The position numbers were made by a program, and so were the translations under genes. A stretch of DNA of 64,000 nucleotides from Azospirillum brasilense (lineage in GTDB: Bacteria > Pseudomonadota > Alphaproteobacteria > Azospirillales > Azospirillaceae): positions 1,403,501 through 1,467,500 of the forward strand of contig NZ_CP059450.1 in the NCBI RefSeq assembly GCF_022023855.1. The letters run 5' to 3'. Positions 16,609 to 25,911 of this stretch are shown piece after piece (position 1 is the stretch's first letter; every line of letters begins with the position of its first letter). The notes beneath the pieces are model-generated. The model was not told where the DNA came from. It searched no databases and saw nothing but the letters and a program-made list of their open reading frames with translations.

Positions 16609-17210
16609 GGCAGCGGGAACCCCGCGCCGCGCAGCAGCGCTGCCACCTCGAACAGGGGCAGCCCGACCACGTTGCTGTAGGAGCCGCCGATCCAGCGGAC
16701 ATGGGCCGCCGCCCGCCCCTGGATGGCATAGCCGCCGGCCTTGCCCTGCCATTCGCCGCAGGCGATGTAGGACTCGGTCTCCTCGTGGGACAGCGACTTG
16801 AAGGTCACGTCGGTGCGCACCAGCCGATCCGACCGGCGCACCGTTTCCCCCTCCCCCGCGGGCGACAGCAGCACGACCCCGCCGAACACCCGGTGACGCC
16901 GCCCGGACAGCAGGCCGAGGCAGGCGCGCGCCTGCTTCTCCTCCTCCGCTTTGGGCAGGATGCGGCGGCCGCAGGCGACCACCGTGTCGGCGGCCAGCAC
17001 GAAGGCGCCGGGATGGCGCGCGGCCACGGCGGCGGCCTTCTCGCCGGCCAGACGCAGCGCGTGCTGGGGCGGAAGCTCCCGCGGCAGGGGCGATTCGTCG
17101 ATGTCTGCGGGGTCGACCGCGTCGGGCACCACGCCGATCTGGCGCAACAGGTCGAGCCGGCGGGGCGAGGCGGACGCCAGCACGAGCCGGTGGGTGGTTT
17201 CGGTGCTCAT
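16605..17210 (-). CDS. maf: Maf family nucleoside triphosphate pyrophosphatase
   Basis: The 201-residue protein shows the Maf signature LVLASASPRRLDLLRQIG at the N-terminus, the catalytic AADTVVAC and the closing GYAIQGRAAAHVRWIGGSYSNVVGLPL. Maf proteins hydrolyse non-canonical or specific nucleoside triphosphates (dTTP/UTP or modified pyrimidines) to monophosphates and protect nucleotide pools. The ATG at 17210 is preferred to an in-frame upstream ATG because the family begins a few residues before LVLASASPRR. It lies between infA and rng in a tight operon. Confidence 0.93.
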   Translation of the reverse strand: MSTETTHRLVLASASPRRLDLLRQIGVVPDAVDPADIDESPLPRELPPQHALRLAGEKAAAVAARHPGAFVLAADTVVACGRRILPKAEEEKQARACLGLLSGRRHRVFGGVVLLSPAGEGETVRRSDRLVRTDVTFKSLSHEETESYIACGEWQGKAGGYAIQGRAAAHVRWIGGSYSNVVGLPLFEVAALLRGAGFPLP

Positions 17211-17266
17211 AACGCGGGGAGGATGGCCGACGGTGGAAACCGGTTCAACGCGGGAAACCGGTTCAA

Positions 17267-17485
17267 TCACTTGAACCGGAACGTGATCCGGCCCTTGGTC
17301 AGGTCGTAGGGCGTCATCTCGACGTTGACGCGGTCACCGGCCAGCACGCGGATGCGGTTCTTGCGCATCTTGCCGGAGGTGTGCGCCAGCACTTCATGCT
17401 CGTTGTCGAGCTTCACACGGAACATCGCGTTCGGCAGCAGCTCGACGACGGTTCCGGAGAACTCGATCAGATCTTCCTTAGCCAT
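17267..17485 (-). CDS. infA: Translation initiation factor IF-1
   Basis: The 72-residue protein is a complete IF-1: MAKEDLIEFSGTVVELLPNAMFRVKLDN, then HEVLAHTSGKMRKNRIRVLAGDRV and VEMTPYDLTKGRITFRFK. It is a single OB-fold protein that binds the ribosomal A site during initiation. It is the first gene of the leftward infA-maf-rng-yacG series, a common alphaproteobacterial order. The maf start lies about 56 bases downstream. Confidence 0.98.
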   Translation of the reverse strand: MAKEDLIEFSGTVVELLPNAMFRVKLDNEHEVLAHTSGKMRKNRIRVLAGDRVNVEMTPYDLTKGRITFRFK

Positions 17486-17627
17486 AGCCCCTTAAGTCCG
17501 TAACAGTTTCGAGGCAATAACTGACCTCCCGAAGCCGCCCGGTCAAGGGGGATTCCACCGGGGGCGGTGAGCCTCCGGCGTGGGGGTTGGCCAAAGCCTT
17601 CCAGATGGGACGGAAACAGCCGGCGGT

Positions 17628-18707
17628 TCAGCCGAGCGGGTCTCCGTCGCCGTTTTCATACTCCCCCGCGCCGCCCGCGTCCATGCCCGCGGTGCCGCCA
17701 AGGGCCGCCGACTGGAAAGAACTGAGCGGCGAGGGGCCGCCATCGAGCCGCAAGCGGGGTTCCGCGGCCTGCGCGATGCGCTCGAACATCTCCTTCTGGT
17801 CGGTGTCCATGCGCCGCGTCAGCCGCGCGACGGTCTCCGACGCGGTGAGTTCCCGGCCCGTGGCGCGGTCGTAGAACAGGCCCCGGTTGCTCCGCGCCGC
17901 CGCGGGCAGGAGTTCCGCGGCGGCCGCCCTGGGGGTCGACTCGGCGGCGCGGATCAGCTTGGCCGCCCCGCCCACGCCCAGCACATAGGCGATGCGGCTC
18001 TCGGTTTCCGACACCGGGCGCTTCAGCCGCTCCTCCAGCCGGTCGCGGCCCTCGGACAGGTAGCGCGCGGCCATGCCGGCGGAGAGGTCGACGTCGTGGC
18101 GCAGCGCCAGGATCTGGCGGCGCACCGCCGGGTCCTTGACCGAGGGGATGCCGTTGCGGCTTTGGATCGCGCTCGCCAGTTCTCCCTGGCCGTAGGCGGA
18201 GCCATGGCGGCGGAACAGGTCGAGCCAAGTGCGCTCCAGGAACTGGAACGGTCCGGCGGCGGAGCTGGAGCGGTTGCGGGCCGCCGGGTCCAGTCCGCTT
18301 TCCTGGGTCGCCTGGGCGAGAATGGCGGTGAAGCTGTGGCCCGACAGGCCGGCGACCTGCTGGGCCGCCAGAACCACCTGCCCGGCGGCGGGGCTGTTCG
18401 CCAGGGCGGCGCCGATCACCGTCGATTGGGTGCCTGACGCAGCAGCAGCCATCGCGGCGACCTCGGGCTTGCGGGCGGGAAACGGCACGCGGGTCCCGTC
18501 GGCAAGTTGGATCGGCGCCTCCGGCTTCGTCGCCGGCAGAGGCGGTGCCTTCTGTCCGTTGGTCAATCGCCCGCGGGGAACCGGCTGGGCATCCGCCAGC
18601 GCGCTTTGAAACGACCCGCCCGACGCGGCGCCCGTGGAGGACGGCGGCGCGGGAACATCCGGCTTGCGCTCGGGAATCGGGACGAGTGGAGGCAGCGCGA
18701 CCTTCAT
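17628..18707 (-). CDS. Lytic transglycosylase-like (SLT-domain) protein
   Basis: The 359-residue protein begins with a Pro/Ala-rich, low-complexity segment (residues 1-115) and then has an SLT-like domain: FTAILAQATQESGLDPAARN (the Glu of QESG is the expected catalytic acid) and SSSAAGPFQFLERTWLDLFRRHG. The downstream part with YLSEGRDRLEERL and VLGVGGAAKLIRA fits the rest of the fold seen in alphaproteobacterial 'transglycosylase SLT domain' proteins. Such enzymes cleave the MurNAc-GlcNAc bond to make anhydro ends. No Sec signal is visible, so export (if any) would need another route. It separates infA from the histidine kinase gene and has its own promoter region. Confidence 0.72.
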   Translation of the reverse strand: MKVALPPLVPIPERKPDVPAPPSSTGAASGGSFQSALADAQPVPRGRLTNGQKAPPLPATKPEAPIQLADGTRVPFPARKPEVAAMAAAASGTQSTVIGAALANSPAAGQVVLAAQQVAGLSGHSFTAILAQATQESGLDPAARNRSSSAAGPFQFLERTWLDLFRRHGSAYGQGELASAIQSRNGIPSVKDPAVRRQILALRHDVDLSAGMAARYLSEGRDRLEERLKRPVSETESRIAYVLGVGGAAKLIRAAESTPRAAAAELLPAAARSNRGLFYDRATGRELTASETVARLTRRMDTDQKEMFERIAQAAEPRLRLDGGPSPLSSFQSAALGGTAGMDAGGAGEYENGDGDPLG

Positions 18708-18817
18708 GGAACACCGGAACCGTCAGACCGGAACCGCCCTCGCGGAACCCTTCGCCGCAGCTTTAGCACAAAGGCCTTAATTTTTCTTAATCATTGGCCG
18801 GGATCGGCGCGATGGAT

Positions 18818-21121
<2,304 letters not shown>

Positions 21122-21256
21122 CAGGCGGAGAACCTCTCAAGGGTCTCTAGAGACTAGGTGGAGGGGCACACGTCGTTCGATGACCCATCTCAATAGCACC
21201 TCAACCCATCCTTGAAAAAGGACTTCACATAATCCCGCCGTCAAACCGGCGGATGG

Positions 21257-21718
21257 TCACACCATCGGGCCGCGGGACAACGGAAACCGTTCCTTGATCC
21301 TGCCCAGCAACCCGTCGCGGACCTTGCGGTAGGCCTCCAGCATGGCCTCGCGGTTGCCGTCCACCAGGGTCGGGTCGAAGGTGTTCCAGAACTCCACGTC
21401 GCACGCCATGGTGCGGGTCATCTCGATGGCTCGGTGCTGCGCCTCCGGCGACAGTGACACGATCAGGTCGAAATTCGTGTCCTCCAGATCCTCGAAGCTG
21501 CGGCAGCGGTGGCGGGACAGGTCGATGCCCATCTCCTCCATCACCGCCACGGCGAAGGGATCGACCTCGTCCCCCTCGCGCACGCCGACCGAGTCGACAT
21601 AGACGCGCGTGCCATGGAAATGCCGCATGATCGCCGCCGCCATCGGCGAGCGGATCATGTTGTAGGTGCAGGCGAACAACACGCTCGTCACGGGGAGCGG
21701 TTGCAGCACCGGGGCCAT
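21257..21718 (-). CDS. Low-molecular-weight protein tyrosine phosphatase family protein
   Basis: The 153-residue protein has the P-loop CTYNMIRS (Cys-x5-Arg-Ser) within VLFACTYNMIRSPMAAAIM and a DP motif near FWNTFDPTL that can supply the general acid, as in low-molecular-weight phosphatases and arsenate reductases. It lies 16 bases after the UPF0262 gene in the hisG-hisD operon, an order conserved in Rhodospirillales. Whether it dephosphorylates protein tyrosines, small molecules or reduces arsenate cannot be decided from sequence; the absence of ars genes makes arsenate less likely. Confidence 0.85.
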   Translation of the reverse strand: MAPVLQPLPVTSVLFACTYNMIRSPMAAAIMRHFHGTRVYVDSVGVREGDEVDPFAVAVMEEMGIDLSRHRCRSFEDLEDTNFDLIVSLSPEAQHRAIEMTRTMACDVEFWNTFDPTLVDGNREAMLEAYRKVRDGLLGRIKERFPLSRGPMV

Positions 21719-21734
21719 GCGCCGCCCGACCCCG

Positions 21735-22217
21735 TCAGCCGCGGATGTGGAGGACGCAGATCAGCGTGAACAGCCGACGCGCCGTCTGGAGATCCATTTC
21801 GACCTTGCCCGCCAGCCGTTCGCGCAGCATCTCCGATCCTTCGTTGTGCAGGCCGCGGCGCCCCATGTCGATCGCCTCGATCTGTGAGGGCGTGGAGCGC
21901 TTGATCGCCTGATAGTAGCTTTCACAGATCAGGAAATAGTCCCGGACGACGGACCGGAAGCCGGTCACCGGCAGGGTGATCCTGTCCAGCGCGCTGTCGT
22001 CGTCGCGCCGCACGTCGAAGACCAGCCGGTTGTCCTCGATCGACAGATGCAGGTGGTAGGGGCCGCAATCGGCGTGGTCGCAGGGAAAGAACTCGTTGTC
22101 TTCGAGCAGGTCGAAGATGGCAACCGCGCGCTCGTGCTCCACCTCCGGCTTGCGCCGGATCACCGTCTTCTCGTCGAGCGTCACGTGGACGATGCGGCGG
22201 TTGCCCTTCGTGCTCAC
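21735..22217 (-). CDS. UPF0262 family protein
   Basis: The 160-residue protein matches the UPF0262 family of alphaproteobacteria: RIVHVTLDEKTVIRRKPEVEHER, then VAIFDLLEDNEFFP, the hallmark YHLHLSIEDNRLVFDV, and FRSVVRDYFLICESYYQAI followed by IEAIDMGRRGLHNEG. No function is established. A GTG start at 22217 overlaps the hisD stop by four bases (GTGA) with GGAGGT just upstream, so translation is coupled to hisD. The open frame further upstream is only an antiphase copy of hisD. Confidence 0.9.
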   Translation of the reverse strand: MSTKGNRRIVHVTLDEKTVIRRKPEVEHERAVAIFDLLEDNEFFPCDHADCGPYHLHLSIEDNRLVFDVRRDDDSALDRITLPVTGFRSVVRDYFLICESYYQAIKRSTPSQIEAIDMGRRGLHNEGSEMLRERLAGKVEMDLQTARRLFTLICVLHIRG

Positions 22218-23521
22218 CCCTGACCTCCCCCCGGCAGGCGCAGCGCCACCGACAGCGCGTGCGCGTCCAGACCCTCCGACCGGGCCAGCGTCACCGCCGC
22301 CGGGCCGATCGCCTTCACGCTGTCCGCATCGCAGGCGACGAAGGTCGTCCGCTTCATGAAATCCAGCACGTTCAGGCCGGACGAGAAGCGCGCGGAGCGC
22401 GCCGTCGGCAGGACGTGGTTCGGGCCGGCCACGTAATCGCCGATGGCCTCGGGCGTGTAGCGGCCGAGGAAGATGGCCCCGGCGTTGCGCACCTTCGCGG
22501 CCAGCGCGTCGGGGTCCTCCACCGCCAGTTCCAGATGCTCCGGCGCCAGCCGGTCGATCAGGGCCGGCGACTCGGCCAGCAGGTCGCGCACCACAATGAT
22601 GGCGCCGTGCTCCCGCCAGCTCTCCCCGGCGATGGCGGCGCGGGGCAGCGTCTCCAGATGCCGGTCCACCGCCGCCGCCACCGCATCGGCGAAAGCCGGG
22701 TCGTCGGTGATGAGGATCGACTGGGCCGAGGTGTCGTGCTCCGCCTGGGACAGCAGATCCATGGCGATCCAGGCCGGGTCGTTCCGGTTGTCGGCGACCA
22801 CCAGGATCTCCGACGGGCCGGCGATGCTGTCGATGCCCACGGTGCCGTAGACCAGCCGCTTGGCGGCGGCGACGAAGGCGTTGCCGGGGCCGACGATCTT
22901 GTCCACCGGCGCGATGGTCTCCGTGCCGTAGGCCAGCGCGGCCACGGCCTGGGCGCCGCCGATGCGGTAGATCTCGGTGATGCCGCAGCGCTTGGCGGCG
23001 GCCAGGACCAGCGGGTTGATCGCCCCGTCCGGGGTCGGCACCACCATGACGATGCGCTCCACCCCGGCGACCTTGGCCGGCAGCGCGTTCATCAGGACGG
23101 AGCTGGGGTAGGACGCCGTGCCGCCCGGCACGTAGAGGCCGGCGGCCCCGACCGCCGTCCAGCGGGCGCCCAGCCGCACGCCCTGGGCGTCGCGGTAATC
23201 GGTCACCTCCGGCACCTGGAGGCGGTGGAAGCTCTCGATGCGCTCCGCCGCGGTGTCGAGCGCGCGCAGCAGGTCGTCGCCGCATTTCCCGACCGCCGCG
23301 TCGACCTCCTCCTGGGAGATGCGCAGGGTGGCGGGGGTCAGCGTCTGGCGGTCCCAGCGGGCGGTGTAGTCGATCAGCGCCGCGTCGCCGCGCTTGCGCA
23401 CGTCGTCGATGACGCCGGCGACCAGGGCCTGCACGTCCTCGCTGGTCTCGCGCTTGGCATGGAGGAGCCCCTCGAAGCCCTTGGCGAAGCGGGGGTCCTG
23501 GGCATCAAGCCTGACGGGCAT
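22214..23521 (-). CDS. hisD: Histidinol dehydrogenase
   Basis: The 435-residue protein carries the family signature IVGPGNAFVAAAKRLVYGTVGIDSIAGPSEILVVAD and the zinc ligands in LLSQAEHDTSAQSIL and LAPEHLELAV; the ending RTTFVACDADSVKAIGP is also typical. It oxidises L-histidinol to L-histidine in two NAD-dependent steps, the last reactions of histidine synthesis. It overlaps the hisG gene by 17 bases at the start and the UPF0262 gene by four bases at the end, so the genes form one operon. Confidence 0.97.
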   Translation of the reverse strand: MPVRLDAQDPRFAKGFEGLLHAKRETSEDVQALVAGVIDDVRKRGDAALIDYTARWDRQTLTPATLRISQEEVDAAVGKCGDDLLRALDTAAERIESFHRLQVPEVTDYRDAQGVRLGARWTAVGAAGLYVPGGTASYPSSVLMNALPAKVAGVERIVMVVPTPDGAINPLVLAAAKRCGITEIYRIGGAQAVAALAYGTETIAPVDKIVGPGNAFVAAAKRLVYGTVGIDSIAGPSEILVVADNRNDPAWIAMDLLSQAEHDTSAQSILITDDPAFADAVAAAVDRHLETLPRAAIAGESWREHGAIIVVRDLLAESPALIDRLAPEHLELAVEDPDALAAKVRNAGAIFLGRYTPEAIGDYVAGPNHVLPTARSARFSSGLNVLDFMKRTTFVACDADSVKAIGPAAVTLARSEGLDAHALSVALRLPGGGQG

Positions 23522-24239
23522 TCACAGCCTCCCGGAAGCGGGCGATCCAGCCGGAGATTTCCTCGGGCCGCGTCTTGAAGGCGGCCCGGTTGACGATGAG
23601 GCGGGAGGTGACGTCGGCGATGTGCTCGATCTCCACCAGACCGTTCGCCTTCAGCGTCGAGCCGGTGGACACCAGATCGACGATGCGGCGGCACAGGCCG
23701 AGGGTCGGGGCAAGTTCCATCGCGCCGTTCAGTTTCACGCACTCCGCCTGCACCCCGCGCGCCGCGAAATGCTTCCTGGTGACCTCCGGGTATTTGGTCG
23801 CGACGCGCACGTGGCTCCAACGCGACGGATCGTCGCTCTCCCCCAACTCGACCGGTTCGGCGACCGACAGGCGGCACTTTCCGATGCCGAGGTCGAGCGG
23901 CGCGTAAATTTCCGGATAGTCGAATTCCATCAGCACGTCGTTGCCGGCCACGCCCAGATGGGCGGCGCCGAAGGCGACGAAGGTCGCCACGTCGAAGGAC
24001 CGGACGCGGATGATGCTGAGATTCGGGATGTTGGTCGCAAAGCGCAGGAGCCGGCTGTCCGCGTCGTCGAACGCCGCTTCCGGCTCGATGCCGGCGTGGG
24101 CGAGCAACGGGCGCAGCTCCTTCAGGATGCGTCCCTTGGGCAGGGCCAGAACCAGCGGCTGACTGGCCGACACGTTCGACGACGCATCGGCCGGCGTGCT
24201 GGGCGCCGGCGCGCCAAGAGCACGGGTATCGGCGGGCAA
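23505..24239 (-). CDS. hisG: ATP phosphoribosyltransferase, short form
   Basis: The catalytic subunit shows LVLALPKGRILKELRPLLAHAGIE, LGVAGNDVLMEF, the PRPP-binding region GLCRRIVDLVSTGSTLKANGL and ends after IARFREAVNARQA. There is no C-terminal regulatory domain, so it is the short type that needs HisZ, not seen in this window. It catalyses the first step of histidine synthesis, joining ATP and PRPP. A TTG at 24239 is preferred as start because GAGGAG lies six bases before it; an in-frame ATG at 24281 has no Shine-Dalgarno site and overlaps a TATATC -10-like box. An Ala/Pro-rich stretch of about 30 residues precedes the catalytic domain. Confidence 0.9.
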   Translation of the reverse strand: MPADTRALGAPAPSTPADASSNVSASQPLVLALPKGRILKELRPLLAHAGIEPEAAFDDADSRLLRFATNIPNLSIIRVRSFDVATFVAFGAAHLGVAGNDVLMEFDYPEIYAPLDLGIGKCRLSVAEPVELGESDDPSRWSHVRVATKYPEVTRKHFAARGVQAECVKLNGAMELAPTLGLCRRIVDLVSTGSTLKANGLVEIEHIADVTSRLIVNRAAFKTRPEEISGWIARFREAVNARQA

Positions 24240-24462
24240 AGAACTCTCCTCGGGCTGAACCGCTGCCCGGATATACCACATTCCGCGCCGCCGTCACGGT
24301 CTTAGGAGGCGTAGTGCGGCGCAGGGCGGCTTTGTCGGGCGCGGAAATCGGGAACTCCATCCATCGGGGCGGGGCACCCCTTCCCTATCTCCCTCCCAAA
24401 AATATTGAACCTATAATTTTTGTTATACGCGTCATTTCACATATTATTCTTCATTTTTCTCC

Positions 24463-24492
24463 TTGACCGAATGCCCATCGACATTGTAGATA
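24463..24492 (+). promoter_or_regulatory. Probable sigma70 promoter of the methionine-uptake operon
   Basis: TTGACC (24463-24468) and TAGATA (24487-24492) are 18 bases apart in an AT-rich stretch. Transcription would start near 24499, about 20 bases before the riboswitch P1 stem. Confidence 0.55.
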
Positions 24493-24520
24493 AATCCCCG
24501 GACGCCCAAGGGGGGCGCCC

Positions 24521-24570
24521 CGCGGCAATTTGATCGCCAGCTTGCGCCGCGTCACCAAACGCTAAAGCGC
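24521..24570 (+). promoter_or_regulatory. SAM-II-type riboswitch candidate upstream of the met operon
   Basis: P1 arms CGCGGC (24521-24526) and GCCGCG (24546-24551) enclose a loop with the conserved ATTTG and GCTTGC, and the downstream strand has CCAAA followed by GCTAAA (24561-24566), the invariant pseudoknot segment of SAM-II (metA-type) riboswitches. GCTT in the loop can pair with AAGC (24565-24568). Binding of S-adenosylmethionine would hide the ribosome site of the next ORF. A CCACGA/TCGTGG hairpin (24570-24586) follows. The location before two MetQ, MetN and MetI genes fits. Confidence 0.72.
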
Positions 24571-24609
24571 CACGATGCCGGTCGTGGAACTCTGACAGGA
24601 GTGACCGGA

Positions 24610-24702
24610 ATGACCATGATGACCCTCCTCTCCCCCGCCGATCGGACCGGCACCGCGATGGGCCTGTGTTGCCGAATGCGCAACGCCTCGTGTCGCCGCT
24701 GA
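24610..24702 (+). CDS. Small Cys-containing ORF (30 codons), possible leader peptide
   Basis: ATG at 24610 follows ACAGGAG at a good distance and is the first ORF after the SAM-II candidate. The product MTMMTLLSPADRTGTAMG then LCCRMRNASCRR has three cysteines and several arginines in its last 13 residues and four methionines in all. It is too short for a typical enzyme. It may be a leader peptide whose translation is switched by SAM and that senses cysteine or methionine supply, or simply a small protein. It was recognised from position, ribosome site and composition only. Confidence 0.45.
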   Translation: MTMMTLLSPADRTGTAMGLCCRMRNASCRR

Positions 24703-24789
24703 CCCCAGCGCGCCAAGCCATCCAGTCCAGCATCCGATCCGCATGAGTCCCGCACGCCGCAGCGCCGCGGGCCGAGGGAGAACGCCGTC

Positions 24790-24990
24790 ATGAGCACCTC
24801 CAACGCCTACGCCATCGAAGTTCAGGGCCGGTCCGCCGGCATCGTCGTCGCCGGCCAGGGCGGCTTCACCTTCTTCGTGTCCGATTGGTCCTTCAAGGAC
24901 CTGGACCGCAAGACCTTCCGCAACGTCGGACAGGCCGAGCGCGCCGCCCATCTGCTGGCGGCCCGGCGCAACGGTGTGCGGCGGCGCTGA
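24790..24990 (+). CDS. Small conserved-type hypothetical protein
   Basis: The 66-residue protein has one compact domain: NAYAIEVQGRSAGIVVAGQGGFTFFVSDWSFKDLDRKTF then RNVGQAERAA, a pattern of beta strands (AIEV, AGIVV, GFTFF) followed by a helix. The same sort of small domain occurs as unnamed proteins in other alphaproteobacteria (recalled, not searched). GAGGGAGAA lies 5-13 bases before the ATG. It lies between the riboswitch/leader and the first metQ, 73 bases before the latter, so it is probably co-transcribed. No function can be assigned. Confidence 0.6.
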   Translation: MSTSNAYAIEVQGRSAGIVVAGQGGFTFFVSDWSFKDLDRKTFRNVGQAERAAHLLAARRNGVRRR

Positions 24991-25063
24991 TCGCACGCCC
25001 GCATTTTACATCTTCTCTTCGCTCGACCATGCCATTCCACACCGCGCACAAAGGACTCGTTCC

Positions 25064-25843
25064 GTGAAAGCCTTTCTGACGTCCATTGTCACCGCCGCCC
25101 TGCTCACCGTCTCCACCGGCGCCGGCGCCGCGGCCCTGAAGCTCGGCGTGTCCGCCGGCCCCTATGGCGAGATCCTGGAATACACGGCGAAGATCGCCGC
25201 CAAGGAGGGCCTGAAGGCGGAGGTGATCGAATTCACCGACTGGAACATGCCCAACGCCGCCCTCCAGTCCGGCGACATCGACGCCAACAACTTCCAGCAC
25301 CAGCCCTTCCTGGACAACCAGATCAAGCAGCGCGGCTACGACATCGTACCGGTCGCCAAGAGCATCGTCGTGCCCATGGGCATCTACGCGAAGAAGGTCC
25401 AGTCGCTGGCCGACCTGAAGGAAGGGGCCAGCGTCTCCATTCCCAACGACCCGACCAACGGCGCCCGCGCGCTGTTCCTGCTGGCCAAGGCCGGGGTGAT
25501 CGGGCTGAAGGACGGGGCGGGCCTGAACACCTCCATCGCCGACATCGCGTCCAACCCGAAGAAGATCAAGCTGGTGGAGTTGGACGCGGCCCAGCTTCCG
25601 CGCTCGCTGGACGACGTTGACGCCTCGGTCATCACGCTGAACTACGCGGTCCTGGCCGGGCTGACCCCCAAGACCGCCCTGGTTCTGGAGGACGACCAGT
25701 CGAAATGGCACCTCGTCTGGGCCGTCCGCAAGGACCGCGCCGAGGACCCGGCGATCAAGCGCTTCATCGAGCTGTACCGCTCCGCCGAGGTGCGCGACTT
25801 CATCAACACGCGCTTCAACGGCACCATCATCCCGACCTGGTGA
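25064..25843 (+). CDS. metQ: Methionine ABC transporter substrate-binding protein (MetQ/NlpA family), first copy
   Basis: The 259-residue protein begins at a GTG behind AAAGGA. Its N-terminus (VKAFLTSIVTAALLTVSTGAGAA) is a Sec signal ending in AxA with no lipobox cysteine, so it is a free periplasmic protein. The mature part has the NlpA signatures LKLGVSAGPYGEILEY, DANNFQHQPFLDNQIKQRGYD, SIPNDPTNGARALFLL and LVELDAAQLPRSLDDVDAS. It captures D/L-methionine (or a related thioether acid) for MetNI. It is separated from the ligase-metN-metI genes by a terminator-like hairpin, so it may be made in larger amount than the rest. Confidence 0.92.
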   Translation: MKAFLTSIVTAALLTVSTGAGAAALKLGVSAGPYGEILEYTAKIAAKEGLKAEVIEFTDWNMPNAALQSGDIDANNFQHQPFLDNQIKQRGYDIVPVAKSIVVPMGIYAKKVQSLADLKEGASVSIPNDPTNGARALFLLAKAGVIGLKDGAGLNTSIADIASNPKKIKLVELDAAQLPRSLDDVDASVITLNYAVLAGLTPKTALVLEDDQSKWHLVWAVRKDRAEDPAIKRFIELYRSAEVRDFINTRFNGTIIPTW

Positions 25844-25858
25844 TTGCCCTCTGTCCAT

Positions 25859-25898
25859 CCCCTCTCCCCGCCTGAAGGGGAGAGGGGCCTTTCTTTTC
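25859..25898 (+). terminator. Hairpin terminator or attenuator after the first metQ
   Basis: CCCCTCTCCCC (25859-25869) pairs perfectly with GGGGAGAGGGG (25877-25887) and CCTTTCTTTT follows. It would end or reduce transcripts from the SAM-II region before the ligase gene. Confidence 0.7.
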
Positions 25899-25911
25899 AG
25901 GAAGCTCCATC

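Larger units (their letters stand above)
24282..24609. other. Regulatory intergenic region between hisG and the met operon
   Basis: Near 24290-24350 lies the probable hisG promoter (TATATC-like box read leftward). Bases about 24400-24495 are strikingly AT-rich for this genome. The rest holds the promoter and riboswitch entered separately. No other gene is seen. Confidence 0.6.
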
